The notes under the pieces are model-generated. The model did no database searches. It had not been told where the DNA came from and saw only the letters and a list, made by a program, of their open reading frames with translations. Positions 1 through 11,741 of a DNA stretch of 64,000 bases are shown here, in pieces. Within the stretch, counting starts at the first letter, position 1, and the number at the start of each line of letters is the position of its first letter. The stretch comes from Udeniomyces pyricola (Eukaryota > Basidiomycota > Tremellomycetes > Cystofilobasidiales > Mrakiaceae). The DNA is taken from contig BCIK01000015.1 of assembly GCA_039545295.1 (NCBI GenBank), positions 310,001 through 374,000 of the forward strand, given 5' to 3'. A program made the position numbers and the translations under genes.

Positions 1-1337
1 ACGCTTTCCAATGGACCATTCGTTTGAGCTAGTGGACGTTCGGAGCCATGCAATAGCGGATTTGTCTCGAGAGGACGAGAGGATGACGGAGGATGAGGGT
101 GAGGCGACGGATCGGACCTGGTGAAAGCCATGGAGAGATGAGTAGATGCCGGTGAGCGAGTGAGGTGGCGAGAATGAGTGAGCGAGAAGAGACGGAACGT
201 ACGTCCTCCCTGTGGGCAAAGAGAGAGGATGATAGTGTGAAGGGGGGAGGGTTGGGCGGCATGACGGGGGCAGAGGGTGGTGGTATGTAGATATGTAGAT
301 ATGTAGATGATCGCTGGGTCGAGGGGAATCCATCAGATCATCATCATCATCATGCATCGATCATCATCAGCGCTTGCTTCTTACAAGTACCTGTCGATGA
401 CGTGCAATTATTTCTGTCACTATATATATTCTCTTCCCTCAACAATCATGACTCCATCCGATATGGGGCAGATATAGTCCCATCAGCAGGTCTCTGCTGT
501 CATGAATGTTCCTGATGAATGATGATATCATGGTGGGCTAGTCGGAACATATCATGGGCCAGATCTATCATATGCGTCGACGCGTATAGAGTGATCGACC
601 ATTAATACATGCCTCCAGAATCATCATCGTGATCATCAGCATCTTGCAGTCTAATTACTACATGATGTTACATTCAAACCACCGTTGATAGTGGCTGCTC
701 ATCCATCCGGACCACCATCCATCATACTCCATGCCCAATATATCTCTTATCGTCCTATAATGGTCAATACACAACCTATTCACCCCTCAATCATGCTCTC
801 TCTCACCTAGTCGCAGTCTGGTTGTTCCCGCAGCGCTTGCTATCTTGACCATCGCACCATCCATTGCGATCCCGACCGGGCCAGCCTCGTTGGCGCTCCG
901 TTTGACCTCCTATTGAAAACCTCACCCGGTCACTCTCTCTAACGACGCTGTTGATGTCAACCCGAATCCCCCGGCCTTCCGATGGCTAGCCGGAACATCA
1001 ACACGACTCGTCCCTGGTGCAGCCCGCCCCTTTCTGGCCTCCCCTTCTCCTTCTCTCCTTCTCTCCCTCCTCCTCCCTTGCTATCTTCCATCGTGTCCCG
1101 GCTATTTCTTCTTGGTTTCCCTCCATCGTGCCTGTGATCTTTCCTTGCCTAACCCGTCCCCTCTCCTTGGGAGACGCCATCCACTTTCCTTTAAGCCTTC
1201 CTTTCGCCCTCTATACCACTGCTGTATCCGTGATTCAACGTTGTACCAACACGCTTCTTCCTCTTGCCAATAACTCAACAACCTTGCCCCCTCTCCTCCC
1301 CCATCAATCTACCCAATCTTTTGCTTAATCCTCAACG
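1..1337. other. Upstream non-coding stretch
   Basis: No convincing coding region. The open frames here are short, begin mostly at non-ATG codons and have no recognisable domain. The stretch holds a small ATATGTAG tandem (about 285-308), ATC/CAT runs near 335-370 and a pyrimidine-rich segment at about 1030-1330. The last part probably forms the promoter and 5' leader of the FUS1-like gene that begins at 1338. Confidence 0.5.
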
Positions 1338-4266
1338 ATGGGATTACTGTGCGTACGATCTATTGGGTCAAATCCTTTGAGTATCTTTTGATCGCTGACG
1401 TTGACGCCCGAGATTTTCCTACCTGTTCTACTGAGAAAGCTTTCCCGACGCCGACTCTGATACCACCATCGCTCCTAGTATCTCTCCCATATCCACTGGT
1501 ACTGTCAGTCGTGGTGGAACCAGCTCCTCTGGACTTGCGACCGGATCGAGCGCCGGGATGATGACGGCCCCGGGCGGAGCACAACCGACGGGTTCGACCC
1601 TCGTTCCTACACCCCTGAATGGGGCTAGTCAGACGGGAACCAGTAGGTCCTCAGATCAAGCCGAATATGCTCAAAATTCCTGGATTGACAAAAATGAGAC
1701 TTCGTCTGACTTGACTCGTCAACCGACTCATATTCAGCATCAAGCAGTAACGGTCTCATTCCTCTCGGCGGTCTCCTCAGCTCCTTGCTTCCATCCCAGT
1801 CTATCCCGCTTTCTTCTTCTGTGCTACCAGCCTCATCTCTCGCCACGCCAACAGCAACTGATCTCACTACTCCCAAAACCACCCAAGACATCTCGACGAC
1901 AACGTCGATAACAGACAGCGTACCTTACTCCTCCTCGTCTGCTGCCTCGGTCGCCTCGGCCGCTTCTGCCTCGGCCGCTTCTGCTCTGGTAACATCCGAC
2001 GCAGATAAGTCCAACCTGCTTGATGGCCTCGCCAAACCTCTCATCATTGCTGGGGTGGTCCTGGTCTCTCTCATCTCCCTTCTTGTCGCCGTCGGGTTCT
2101 TGCTGCGGCGTCTGCAACGACGAGACCGCCGACGGGCCCGATCCAGGACGCTCGAGATGGAAGGATACAATGGAGCCATCAAGACACCCGTATTAGGAAG
2201 CGAGCAGGAGAAGGACGGTACGGATGGTTTCATCCCGTCCGAGGCTGTTGGGAAGGAAGGCGCATTCGTACAGGCGTTGGGCAAAGGTCCCAGGCCGAGC
2301 GGCCCCGGGACAAACAACGTCGGCGGACCTAGCGGAGGGTTTCCTGGTGAGATGCACAGTATCTACCCTGGGGGAGCTTACGGACCAAGCGAACTCTCTC
2401 TCGGTGGACCGGTCATGGGTCTCGGTGGCGATGGGGAGGGATGGAACCCTGCGGTCTATGCGTACCCTCACCACGCCGGCACCCATCCTCCTCCTCAACC
2501 TTTGCATGGTGGCACATATCCTCACCCAGCAGGGTACGGAACGTATCCAATGGCTCAGCAGTACTCACATGGAACCACTACCAGCAGCCACAGTAGTCAC
2601 GAACGACAACCACCGGCCCCTCTCGCTTCGACACAACAGTTCCAATCGCCGACTTCGCCCACGTTTTCTTCACCAGTCATGTCAAGTCCAAAGCTCCTCC
2701 CCTCTCCTCTTCTCGCTTATGATAACCCCCTTCCTTCGCGCGAGCCATCTCTCAGCCAGAAAAAATGGTCCTTGGCTTCAGCTGCAACTTCAGCGAACGC
2801 AAAGGCGGAACTCATGCATGACGCTCTCGTTCCTGGCGGAGCATTTTCGGAGAAAGGTGTTCGCATGGCAGTCGTGAGGGGTTTCAAACCGACCATGACG
2901 GACGAGTTGGAAGTTTCCTCCGCGAATCAAGTCGTTTTACACCAGTCAGTCACAAGAAAGCTGGTCTCGCGTCGGAACTGTGTTCGTCCTTTTGCCAAGA
3001 CACTTTGCAGTTAACTGACGCTGGTTTCTGGTGATTTGTTCTCGCCTATGCGCGTGTGTGTGTACTGGCTCTTACGGGGATGGTACTTCTTGCCAGGACG
3101 TTTGACGATGGGTGGTGCTTGTGCTCGTGCCCCAGTACTGGCACTCGAGGTGTCGTCCCTCGTGCGTGACTGTTCTTCCTATTTCCTTTCATTCGATATT
3201 ATCCTTCTGTACCTGCTAGCTTTTTGGTCCATTCCTAGCCGTACCTCAATCCTTCGAGACTCACATGCTGGTTACCACTTCCCTTCTACTTGTATTCGCT
3301 TCTTCCCACTCCAGGTGACTGCTTAGCCCCATCGCATTCATCTTCCTCCTCCTCTTCATCCTCCAATCCCATCGCCAACCTTCTTCCCACGGCGAGTAGC
3401 CCACCGGAATCTGTTCCCCATTCCCTGCTCGGCCTCTCGACCTCTCTGGCCTCTATCGCTTCTTCCTCTTCCTCGACCGCACAACTCTTCCCTGAGCCAC
3501 CTCATCACTATCAATTCTCTTCGCCTTCTTCTTCGACTGCTCCCAACCGCGTCGCTGATACGACCGGCCGTGCCCATATCTCGACCTCCTCCTCCTCTTC
3601 TTCCCCAGGTTCTTCGGTGACCGTCGGTTTGCCGCCATATGAGATTGGAGGAAGACCGTTGTCGGTCATTAGCGATCGACCGGATGAAGAGACCAGTACG
3701 ATCGCGAGAAGTTCCTTCAGCTGCGAAGGCGTCTTGAGAGGAAGTATAGGAGGGATTGGAGGTTCGATAGGAGGTGAAACAGAGGGTACAGTCGGAGGGG
3801 GAGGAAGAAGACCAAGTGATTCTCGGTACGTTTTTGTCTTTTGATCTTTTTTCTCTCGTTTTCTCTCTTTTTCTCTCTTTTTCTCTCTTTTTCTTCCTTT
3901 TTTTCCTGCTCTCTTTTTTTTCTTTCTTTTTGATGAACCTTGGGGTCTCGTTCCGCACAGGACATGAACGTTCCCTCACCTGTGCAGTTCAACTTACTAT
4001 CTCTCCTTCTCTGATCCTCCTCTCTCCCCCTTGCCGTCCTTTCCCTTTCACATCTCAATCCACCTTGTTATCTTCTTCTGATCTTCGACCCCTCCATCTT
4101 CATCGAATCCAGCTCGGGCACGACGAACGCAGCTGCTACTGCTGCTGCCGCTACCGAGCGTCGATCCTCCCTCCTCGCCAACGCTTCGGCAGCAGGCGCC
4201 TGGCTGGAACAGAAACGGAGGGATTCTCATGACCTTCAGCAGATGCAGACCAATCGACGGCCGTAA
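1338..4266 (+). CDS. FUS1-like single-pass membrane protein with cytoplasmic SH3 domain
   Basis: Model: exons 1338-1348, 1479-1642, 1738-2944, 3097-3161, 3315-3825, 4113-4266; all phases close, 703 residues. Order: a Ser/Thr-rich N-terminal half likely to be O-glycosylated (to about residue 155), a hydrophobic segment at about 158-181, a basic RRLQRRDRRR stop-transfer stretch, a Gly/Pro/Tyr-rich linker, an SH3 domain at about 433-486 and a Ser-rich tail. The SH3 domain is split over three exons. Its signature pieces DELEVS, DDGWC and GVVPRDCL appear only after splicing, which supports the two introns. The layout resembles yeast Fus1, a plasma-membrane scaffold in cell fusion, but I infer topology, not function. 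No clear signal peptide is visible; the first exon of 11 nt is the weakest part, so a further 5' exon is possible. The last intron (287 nt) is long and could hide another exon. Confidence 0.75.
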
Positions 4267-4775
4267 TTAGGCGGGAAACAACGGAGACTGGGGCGGAGGG
4301 AGAGGGTGGAGGGGAGGGGAGGGGAGGATAAGGGGGGGGGGGGGAGAGTTTGTGAGTTCGAAGTGATGGTGTACGTATCAGAGGTCAGGCCGATCGGCTG
4401 ATGACTGATGATGGCCCAATATCGATACGTAGACGTCACTATGAGTACTATAAGTTCGAGGATGGGCATTTTTCTTCTTCTTGTTTTTCTTCCTCTGGTT
4501 TCTTTTCTTCTTGGCTGGGTCCCGGTTGCGATCAACTCTGCAGAGGAAGGATTTCTCACGTCTTCATTTGGATCATGGTCGTCTCCGAAGCGTGCGTAAG
4601 CCGACGACGCCGGCGCACGTTGGGAGTTCAAGTTCATCGTGATCTTCACTTTCACCAAACCACTAGCTAGCTACGGCACTTTGTCCGACCCAATTGACTC
4701 TGTAAGATTTTACAGGCATGTTACTAGCTACGTCATCATCGATTCGTCCTCCTTGTCTTCCCTCCTTCCTCCCCC
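4267..4775. other. 3' flank up to the assembly gap
   Basis: No gene recognised. It contains purine-rich stretches with a 12-base G run near 4332 and ends in a C run at the gap. It is likely the 3' untranslated region of the FUS1-like gene plus spacer. Confidence 0.5.
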
Positions 4776-5739
4776 NNNNNNNNNNNNNNNNNNNNNNNNN
4801 NNNNNNNNNNNNNNNNNNNNNNNNNNNNNNNNNNNNNNNNNNNNNNNNNNNNNNNNNNNNNNNNNNNNNNNNNNNNNNNNNNNNNNNNNNNNNNNNNNNN
4901 NNNNNNNNNNNNNNNNNNNNNNNNNNNNNNNNNNNNNNNNNNNNNNNNNNNNNNNNNNNNNNNNNNNNNNNNNNNNNNNNNNNNNNNNNNNNNNNNNNNN
5001 NNNNNNNNNNNNNNNNNNNNNNNNNNNNNNNNNNNNNNNNNNNNNNNNNNNNNNNNNNNNNNNNNNNNNNNNNNNNNNNNNNNNNNNNNNNNNNNNNNNN
5101 NNNNNNNNNNNNNNNNNNNNNNNNNNNNNNNNNNNNNNNNNNNNNNNNNNNNNNNNNNNNNNNNNNNNNNNNNNNNNNNNNNNNNNNNNNNNNNNNNNNN
5201 NNNNNNNNNNNNNNNNNNNNNNNNNNNNNNNNNNNNNNNNNNNNNNNNNNNNNNNNNNNNNNNNNNNNNNNNNNNNNNNNNNNNNNNNNNNNNNNNNNNN
5301 NNNNNNNNNNNNNNNNNNNNNNNNNNNNNNNNNNNNNNNNNNNNNNNNNNNNNNNNNNNNNNNNNNNNNNNNNNNNNNNNNNNNNNNNNNNNNNNNNNNN
5401 NNNNNNNNNNNNNNNNNNNNNNNNNNNNNNNNNNNNNNNNNNNNNNNNNNNNNNNNNNNNNNNNNNNNNNNNNNNNNNNNNNNNNNNNNNNNNNNNNNNN
5501 NNNNNNNNNNNNNNNNNNNNNNNNNNNNNNNNNNNNNNNNNNNNNNNNNNNNNNNNNNNNNNNNNNNNNNNNNNNNNNNNNNNNNNNNNNNNNNNNNNNN
5601 NNNNNNNNNNNNNNNNNNNNNNNNNNNNNNNNNNNNNNNNNNNNNNNNNNNNNNNNNNNNNNNNNNNNNNNNNNNNNNNNNNNNNNNNNNNNNNNNNNNN
5701 NNNNNNNNNNNNNNNNNNNNNNNNNNNNNNNNNNNNNNN
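4776..5739. other. Assembly gap of N (964 bases)
   Basis: Unbroken N run. The left flank ends in a run of C and the right flank begins with a run of about 14 G. Open frames that read across it are artefacts. Confidence 0.98.
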
Positions 5740-6132
5740 GGGGGGGGGGGGGGAGAGTTAAGGCTGAGAGAAGGTGGGTGACGTCGGAAATGGACGTGAA
5801 GACAATGAGGAAGAGGAGGAAAAAGAGATGAATGGATGTAGTTGTCATTCGGCATAGAGGTTGTCGATCGATCGTAGGGAGGCAAAAAATAAAATCGTAT
5901 ATGAGAAGAGAGAAAGAAGAAAGAAAGACAAACAAGGTCGTTTGAACGAAAGAAGGAAAGAGGGAAACGTCCAGAGTCATGAAAGGAGAGAACGAAAGGG
6001 AACGGGATGCGAATGGAGAATGGAGAACAGCAATAAGGGAAAGGGGGGGAAGGGGGGGGGGGAGGATGCCCCATGGGCGAGAGGAAAGATCGACGAAAAG
6101 GTGGTGTTCCTCATGCTCTAGTGTTCCTTGCC
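5740..6132. other. Spacer right of the gap
   Basis: Purine-rich + strand sequence with G runs (5739-5752, 6044-6062). No coding sequence is supported. It probably holds the 3' untranslated region of the MID2-like gene on the minus strand. Confidence 0.5.
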
Positions 6133-8509
6133 TCACAACCCCCTCCTTCCCGTGCCTACACCCGCGACCGAGTATGGATCTGCATTCCCTGTCGGGCTGA
6201 CGATGTTGGCCGAGGACGGTCCGTAAGCTGGTGCCGGTGGTGCTCTAGCTACTGGAGTCATATTCGTCGCCGACATGCCACCTCCTCCGTTATGATTGAT
6301 CTCACTCATCTGAACCGGAAGTTGTTGCTGACCTCCTCGATCGGGGCTCATGGCTCGATGATGGTCGTCATAATACCCTCCTCCGCTGTTGCCGTCGTTG
6401 CCAACCAGATACGCATCCGACCCAAGTGGGTAATGGTTCTCGTACGGCTGTTGACCCGCACCTCCTTGCTGTCCGCCTCCACCTCCACCACTTGGCCCAT
6501 AAGCGTCATAAGGTTGGTTATCGTAATGCTGGTTATCGTAGAATCCACCTCCGAGAGGTTGGGGAGGGTATTGGTAAGGATCGCCCGAGACGTTGCTGTG
6601 GCTTTGGTCGGAGAGACCTCCGAGAACTCCACCGCCGGCCGTGCTGCTGCTGACGTCGCCGTCAATGGAATTACCATCGTCAGAGTCTTCTCCATCGAGA
6701 GCGTTGGTGCTGTTTGATAGGAGGGAGTACAGTATGAAAACGAGTCAATTCAACGATGCGAAATACAAGGCGAAACATGCGTGCCGAGTGGGAACGGAAA
6801 CGTACCGGAGACCAGCTCCGCCTGTCGGTCGAGCGGGAAGAGCGACGCCCACTACGTCGTCCTCGCCATGCTTGTTGAGTTCAGGCCTGTGTGTTGAACG
6901 ACGCAGAGAGAAAGAAAGAAAACAAATAGATGGAGAGAGCAAGCCAAAATACAGTCAGCTACATAAACTCTGATTCCTAAAAGAAGTCCACCAAAAAATA
7001 ACAACAATGACAACAGAACATCGGACAGAGATGCCCCCCACCCATTCGCTCTCTTGCCTGCTTGGTCAGCAAACAAAGGGTAAAGGCTCACTTACCATCG
7101 AATGGCATCATCTCCTTCATCATCGAAACCACTGAATCTCTGGCTCGTCAAGCGATAAACGACATAGAGTCCCGCCCCCAATGCGAGCACGCCTCCGACG
7201 ACACTGATGCCAATGATGGCGCCCGTGCTCAAGCCGGAGCTCTTGCTATCGGCGGCGCTGTCCTCATCGACACCACTGGTCGAAGATGCGCCGGGAGTAG
7301 AGGTGTAAGTGACGTAGATGACTTTACCGCCGGCGTCAGTGGTGGTGGAGGATTGAACGACGGGTGTCGCCGAGGATCGCGAGTTGGCCGTATCGGATGC
7401 GGCGGATGAAGTGGCGGAAGACGAGCCGGAGGAGGATGAGGAAGAGGAAAGAGAGGATGAGACGACGCTAGAGGAAAGAGAAGAGCTGAGGGAAGATGAA
7501 AGGGAGGAGAGGATGGAAGAGGAGGGGGAGGAGGCAATGGAAGAAGACAGCGAATTGGAAGAGGTCACGGAGGAGGACGAGCCGGCGCCAGCAGAGGAAG
7601 AGGAAGAGGTGGTGGAGCCTGTTGGGATAGTGACGGCGGGAGAAGAGGAGGAGGAGGAGGAGGAGACAGATGTGAGGACAGTGGTGGGAAGGATGGCCGA
7701 CGTCTGGGAAGGGGTGGATGGATGGATAAATGGGTTGAGTCGGACAGGGGAACAAGGGGTTGAGCGTTATGTCAGAACGCTGGGCCAGCTCGACAACACC
7801 GCACAGCATCCCGATAACATCCTCACATCGCCCCCATCCAATGGCCAGACCCATGTCTCCGGGTCTAGTCACAGCTAGTCACAGCCATATCACTACCATC
7901 ACCAACTCTCAACCATCGGTCCATCGATGGCGATCCGACAGGAGCCATCAGGGGTCCGTCCAAGGGGGGGGGGGGGCAACTGACGGCGGACCCCTAGAAC
8001 CAGAAAGACCCCCTTAGCTCTCCCCTTGTTCGCCATCTTGACGCAACCATACCGGATCTGGGCTGGCTTGTCCATATGTTTGAGATGGATGATGGATGAG
8101 ATATACAACTGGTTTTGTGCAAGCTCAAGCATGCCTCGGAACAAGACAGGCCAAGAGTAACTAAGGACCCCCCCCCCCCAATTTACCCCCCCCCCTTCTC
8201 GAATGGAAACAAGAAAGGGGGGGGGAGGGGGGAGGGGGGGTTAACGTCAACGCAAGGCAGGGCGTAAGCCAAACTTACTGTGGCACTAGTGACTGATGCC
8301 TTGGTGGATTCAGCGGTGGTAGCGACAGAGGTATCTTCGGATGAGGCAGAGGAGGATGAGACCGCGCCAGCGAGGCCTTGGATGAGTTGACGGTGATGAA
8401 AGGCGGGGTGGTTGAGGCCGGCTCTTGGGACGGGTGGTTGGTGGTGGGACGAGGCGCCAACGACGGCAGCAACGGTGGAGAGCGAGAGAGCGAGAGAGGG
8501 TATGCGCAT
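6133..8509 (-). CDS. Ser-rich single-pass membrane protein (MID2/WSC-like layout)
   Basis: Model on the minus strand: 8509-8279, 7703-7096, 6886-6806, 6709-6133; phases close, 498 residues. ATG at 8509 opens a signal peptide (MRIPSLALSLSTVAAVVG). Next comes a very Ser-rich ectodomain, a transmembrane segment at about residues 236-258 (within TGAIIGISVVGGVLALGAGL) and a cytoplasmic tail rich in Gly, Tyr, Asn and Gln. This is the architecture of fungal wall-stress sensors such as Mid2, but no cysteine-rich WSC domain is present and I claim only the topology. The first intron (575 nt) is unusually long and holds facing C and G homopolymers. The gene is convergent with the FUS1-like gene and divergent from CLP1. 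Confidence 0.8.
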
Positions 8510-8837
8510 TGGGAAAGGAAGGTGGGTGTGGGTGTGAAGGAATCAAAGGTGGCAAGTTGATGCAGCAAGGGACATTCAAGGGATAACACCATGGGGTGGA
8601 AAGAAACACGCGCCGACGCGGGCCTAGACTCTTGTTACTTGTTACCTTGTTACCTCGTTACCTTGTGACTTATGATGTGTAACGCGTGACAGTTAACCAC
8701 CAAGCAATCGATCAATCTCAACATCGTCCATTCCATCATCATCACCCTCCCTCCATCCATTCATCCATCAATCCATCATTATCCACCCCATCCCCCTTAA
8801 TCCCACCGCCGACCTCTTCATTTGCTCCCTTCCCGAG
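8510..8837. promoter_or_regulatory. Shared divergent promoter region (MID2-like / CLP1)
   Basis: 328 bases between two start codons pointing apart. It carries a tandem of GTTAC-containing units at about 8631-8665 (TTGTTAC repeated about four times with small changes), followed by a CATC/ATCC-rich stretch. Regulatory role is inferred from position. Confidence 0.5.
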
Positions 8838-11708
8838 ATGAACTCGGCCCCTGCTCCACCTACCACCATATGGCGTCTCGAACCCGAGTCCGAGTACCGT
8901 TTCGAACTGGAGCAAGGCGAAGCGATGGCCATTCGCGTACGTTTCTCTGTCCTCCACCCATCGTCCTATGCCGTTCATTCATCCGCCTCTCTCCACTGAC
9001 CAAGCATCCCTTTTCCACAATCGACTCTCGTTCCCTTTCTTTCTTTCTCTCTATGTCTCCTCCTTCATGGTCGTAGCTCAAGCAAGGCCAAGCCGAACTC
9101 TTTGGGGCCGAACTCGCACCAATGAGGTGGTATCATTTCCTGGCCGAATGCAAAGGCGCTGTGTTCAGTTGGCAAGGTTGCGAGCTTGAGATGAGTAGCC
9201 ATGACTTTTTTTCCCCCCCTTTCATTCTCCCGCTTTTCTCCTTCTTCTTCGTTATTTTGCGATTATACTAGGGGGTCGGGGCGTTTTGAGGGCGCGATCG
9301 GAGGGGAGGGAAGAAGAGAGACTCGCGGGTTTCTGGGTGCGGACGCAAGCAAAGGGGGAGAGAATCAAGGCAAAGGTGTTTGGAAAGCCCAGTCATGGTC
9401 TGGACTTCCTCCTTGACTACCACTCACAACCTACATGGATCCCAAGAAGAAAGAAGCAGCAAATGCGAGAGAAAACAAACAAACAAAGGGAGACATCGGT
9501 CAAGAAGAGCAGTCCGCCTGGAATCGCGTCGTCTGGATTGACTTTGACGCGTCTAAGCAAAGAACGGTGTACTACTGTCGTGCTGTCGATGGACGTGGAC
9601 GTTTGACTGACTGGATGAGCAAGCATGGATAGAAAGACATATGCTGGATCGAAGATGAGCATATCCATCAAACGACACGTCTGGTGTCGATTCCCATTGA
9701 CAGACTGATCAACGCCCCAGATGACTACGCTTCCCAACGTTTCGTCTCCCCTTGCCCTCCCCCCTTCCCTCCCCCGCCCCCTGCCCTCGCCCTGTCGCTC
9801 CCCTTCCCATCCCTTTCCCCCAGTCGGTCTAACATATGTCTTCCTCTCTTTCCTCAAACTACGTAGCTTCCGCCCCTTCGACCGAATACACCTCCCAAAG
9901 CACCAATCTCCCCGCACTCTCCACCCTTCATCTTGCGCTCGAGTCGATGCGTCTACGGTCTCACCGCCACCAACTCCACCGGGCGCGGACGTACCGCTCA
10001 TCCTCAACTACACAGGCTCAACGGAGAACCATGGACGACAAGGAGTGGGAAACGCTCAATGAAATGGACGATTGCCCGAGGGTCATGGTGTTGGGACCCG
10101 AAGGGAGTGGCAAGACCAGCGTGGTGAGGACGCTGGTTAATTGGACGGTCAGGGCAGGAAGAGATTGGGAACCCGTGTTGGTTCAGCTAGATCCCTCAGA
10201 GGTAAAATTCTTCATTCTTATCAAAAATTTTTACTCAGCAATCTAAGGCGAGGAAAGGAGACGAGTCGGTAACCTTTTCACAGAGAGAGAGAGAAAGAGA
10301 GAAGAATGAACTCATTAACCCTTGTATTGTTCTTTGCCCCCTTTTTATTCTTCTTTTTTTTCAATCTCCTCATCTGCCCAGGGATCTCATTCTCCTCCTG
10401 GTACTCTTTCCCTCACGCCCATTCTTCATCCGACCCTCTCTTCCTCTCCCGCGTCCATCTTTGGTTCTCCTCTCCCGACGGGTCCCCCACCTTCCCTCTC
10501 CTCGACCCTCCTTCCCTTTGCCAAATGGTACGGCTACCCTCACCCAGGCCAACCCGGTCGAACCAAACTCTGGGAGTCCCTCATCAAAGACCTCGGTGAG
10601 AATTGGGAGGCGAGACGGAAAGTCGATCGGGTCGCGGCGAGTGCGGGCGTGATGGTCGATACGAGTGGGAGATTCGTCGAGGCTAACTTGGGAGGTGGAA
10701 GTGGGGAAGGAGGTAAAGGCAAATATGGGTTCGTTAGGGATGTCGTCGACGCGTTTAAAAGTGAGTTTCCAGAAGTGTGACTTTTTCTTTTTTTCCTGTG
10801 GAGAGAAGAAGGGTCCTGTTCTGTGTTGGGACGTTGGGGGAGGAAAGAGACGAAAGAATGTCTCACAAACCCAAACCAGACGATGGCACTCCTTCCTAAC
10901 AACCCTTGTCCTCCTCCTTCGCTTCTTTCTACCCATCTCAATCTCATCCACTTGCAGTCAACGTTCTCGTCGTTGTCGGGCACGAGAAGTTACATATGGA
11001 GATGCAACGGATGTTTGGCGGTCCGAATTCCCGCATCAAAGTCGTCAAGTTGCCGAAATCCGATGGCGTCCGTCCTTTTTTTTTTTTCTTCATACCTCTC
11101 TCTGTCCATTTGACGACTACGCCTAATTCCTCACCCCCCCCCTTTCCTTTTTCCTGTTCCTAACCCAACTCCTTGTCCTTGGATATCCATCCGTTCTTCT
11201 TTCCAGGTCCTCGACCTCGACGCAGCTTATAAATCCCGTTCGCAAGCGCTCCAAATCCGATCCTACTTCTACGGCGATCCTATCTCCCCTCCGTCGTTGA
11301 TGGCGCTGTCCGGCGCGAGCGCGATGGCCCCCCTCGCGTTGAGCCCGCATTCGAGCGTGGTGAGGTTCGAGGACCTCGCGATTTATAGGGTCGGTGAAGG
11401 TGAGAGTTTTTTTTTTTTTTTTTTTTTTTTTGCGAGGATTCCTTTTGTTATCCATCATTTGGGAGGAGAAAGAGAAAGAGGAGGAGTAAGGGAAAAGAAG
11501 GAGGGAGTACCTCCTCCTCTCTTGTGTTTCCCTTCTTTTTTATGTTCTTTTGTCTCTTTTCTTTCCGGATAATCCTTTTCTTATAGCAAATTTCCTCTGA
11601 TATCGAACGTTTTTCTCTTCTTCCCTTTCTCTCCCTCTTCACTCTCCCTTTGACCTCCTACCGTGCCCTTTCCCTTTCCTCATCTCCCACCCCCTTCTCC
11701 TGTTGTTT

Positions 11709-11741
<33 letters not shown>

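Noticed and set aside
1017..1328. Frame with a hydrophobic start (103 codons) upstream of the FUS1-like gene as a missing signal-peptide exon
   Set aside because: It begins at a non-ATG codon, and no splice was found joining it in phase to the Ser/Thr-rich exon. It stays a remote possibility only.
4639..6136. Long open frames of 350-470 codons across the gap
   Set aside because: They consist almost wholly of N read as X; the flanks carry no domain.
7384..7878. Acidic 164-codon frame on the + strand
   Set aside because: It is the reverse of the poly-Ser coding of the MID2-like gene (TCC/TCT read as GGA/AGA and GAG/GAA).
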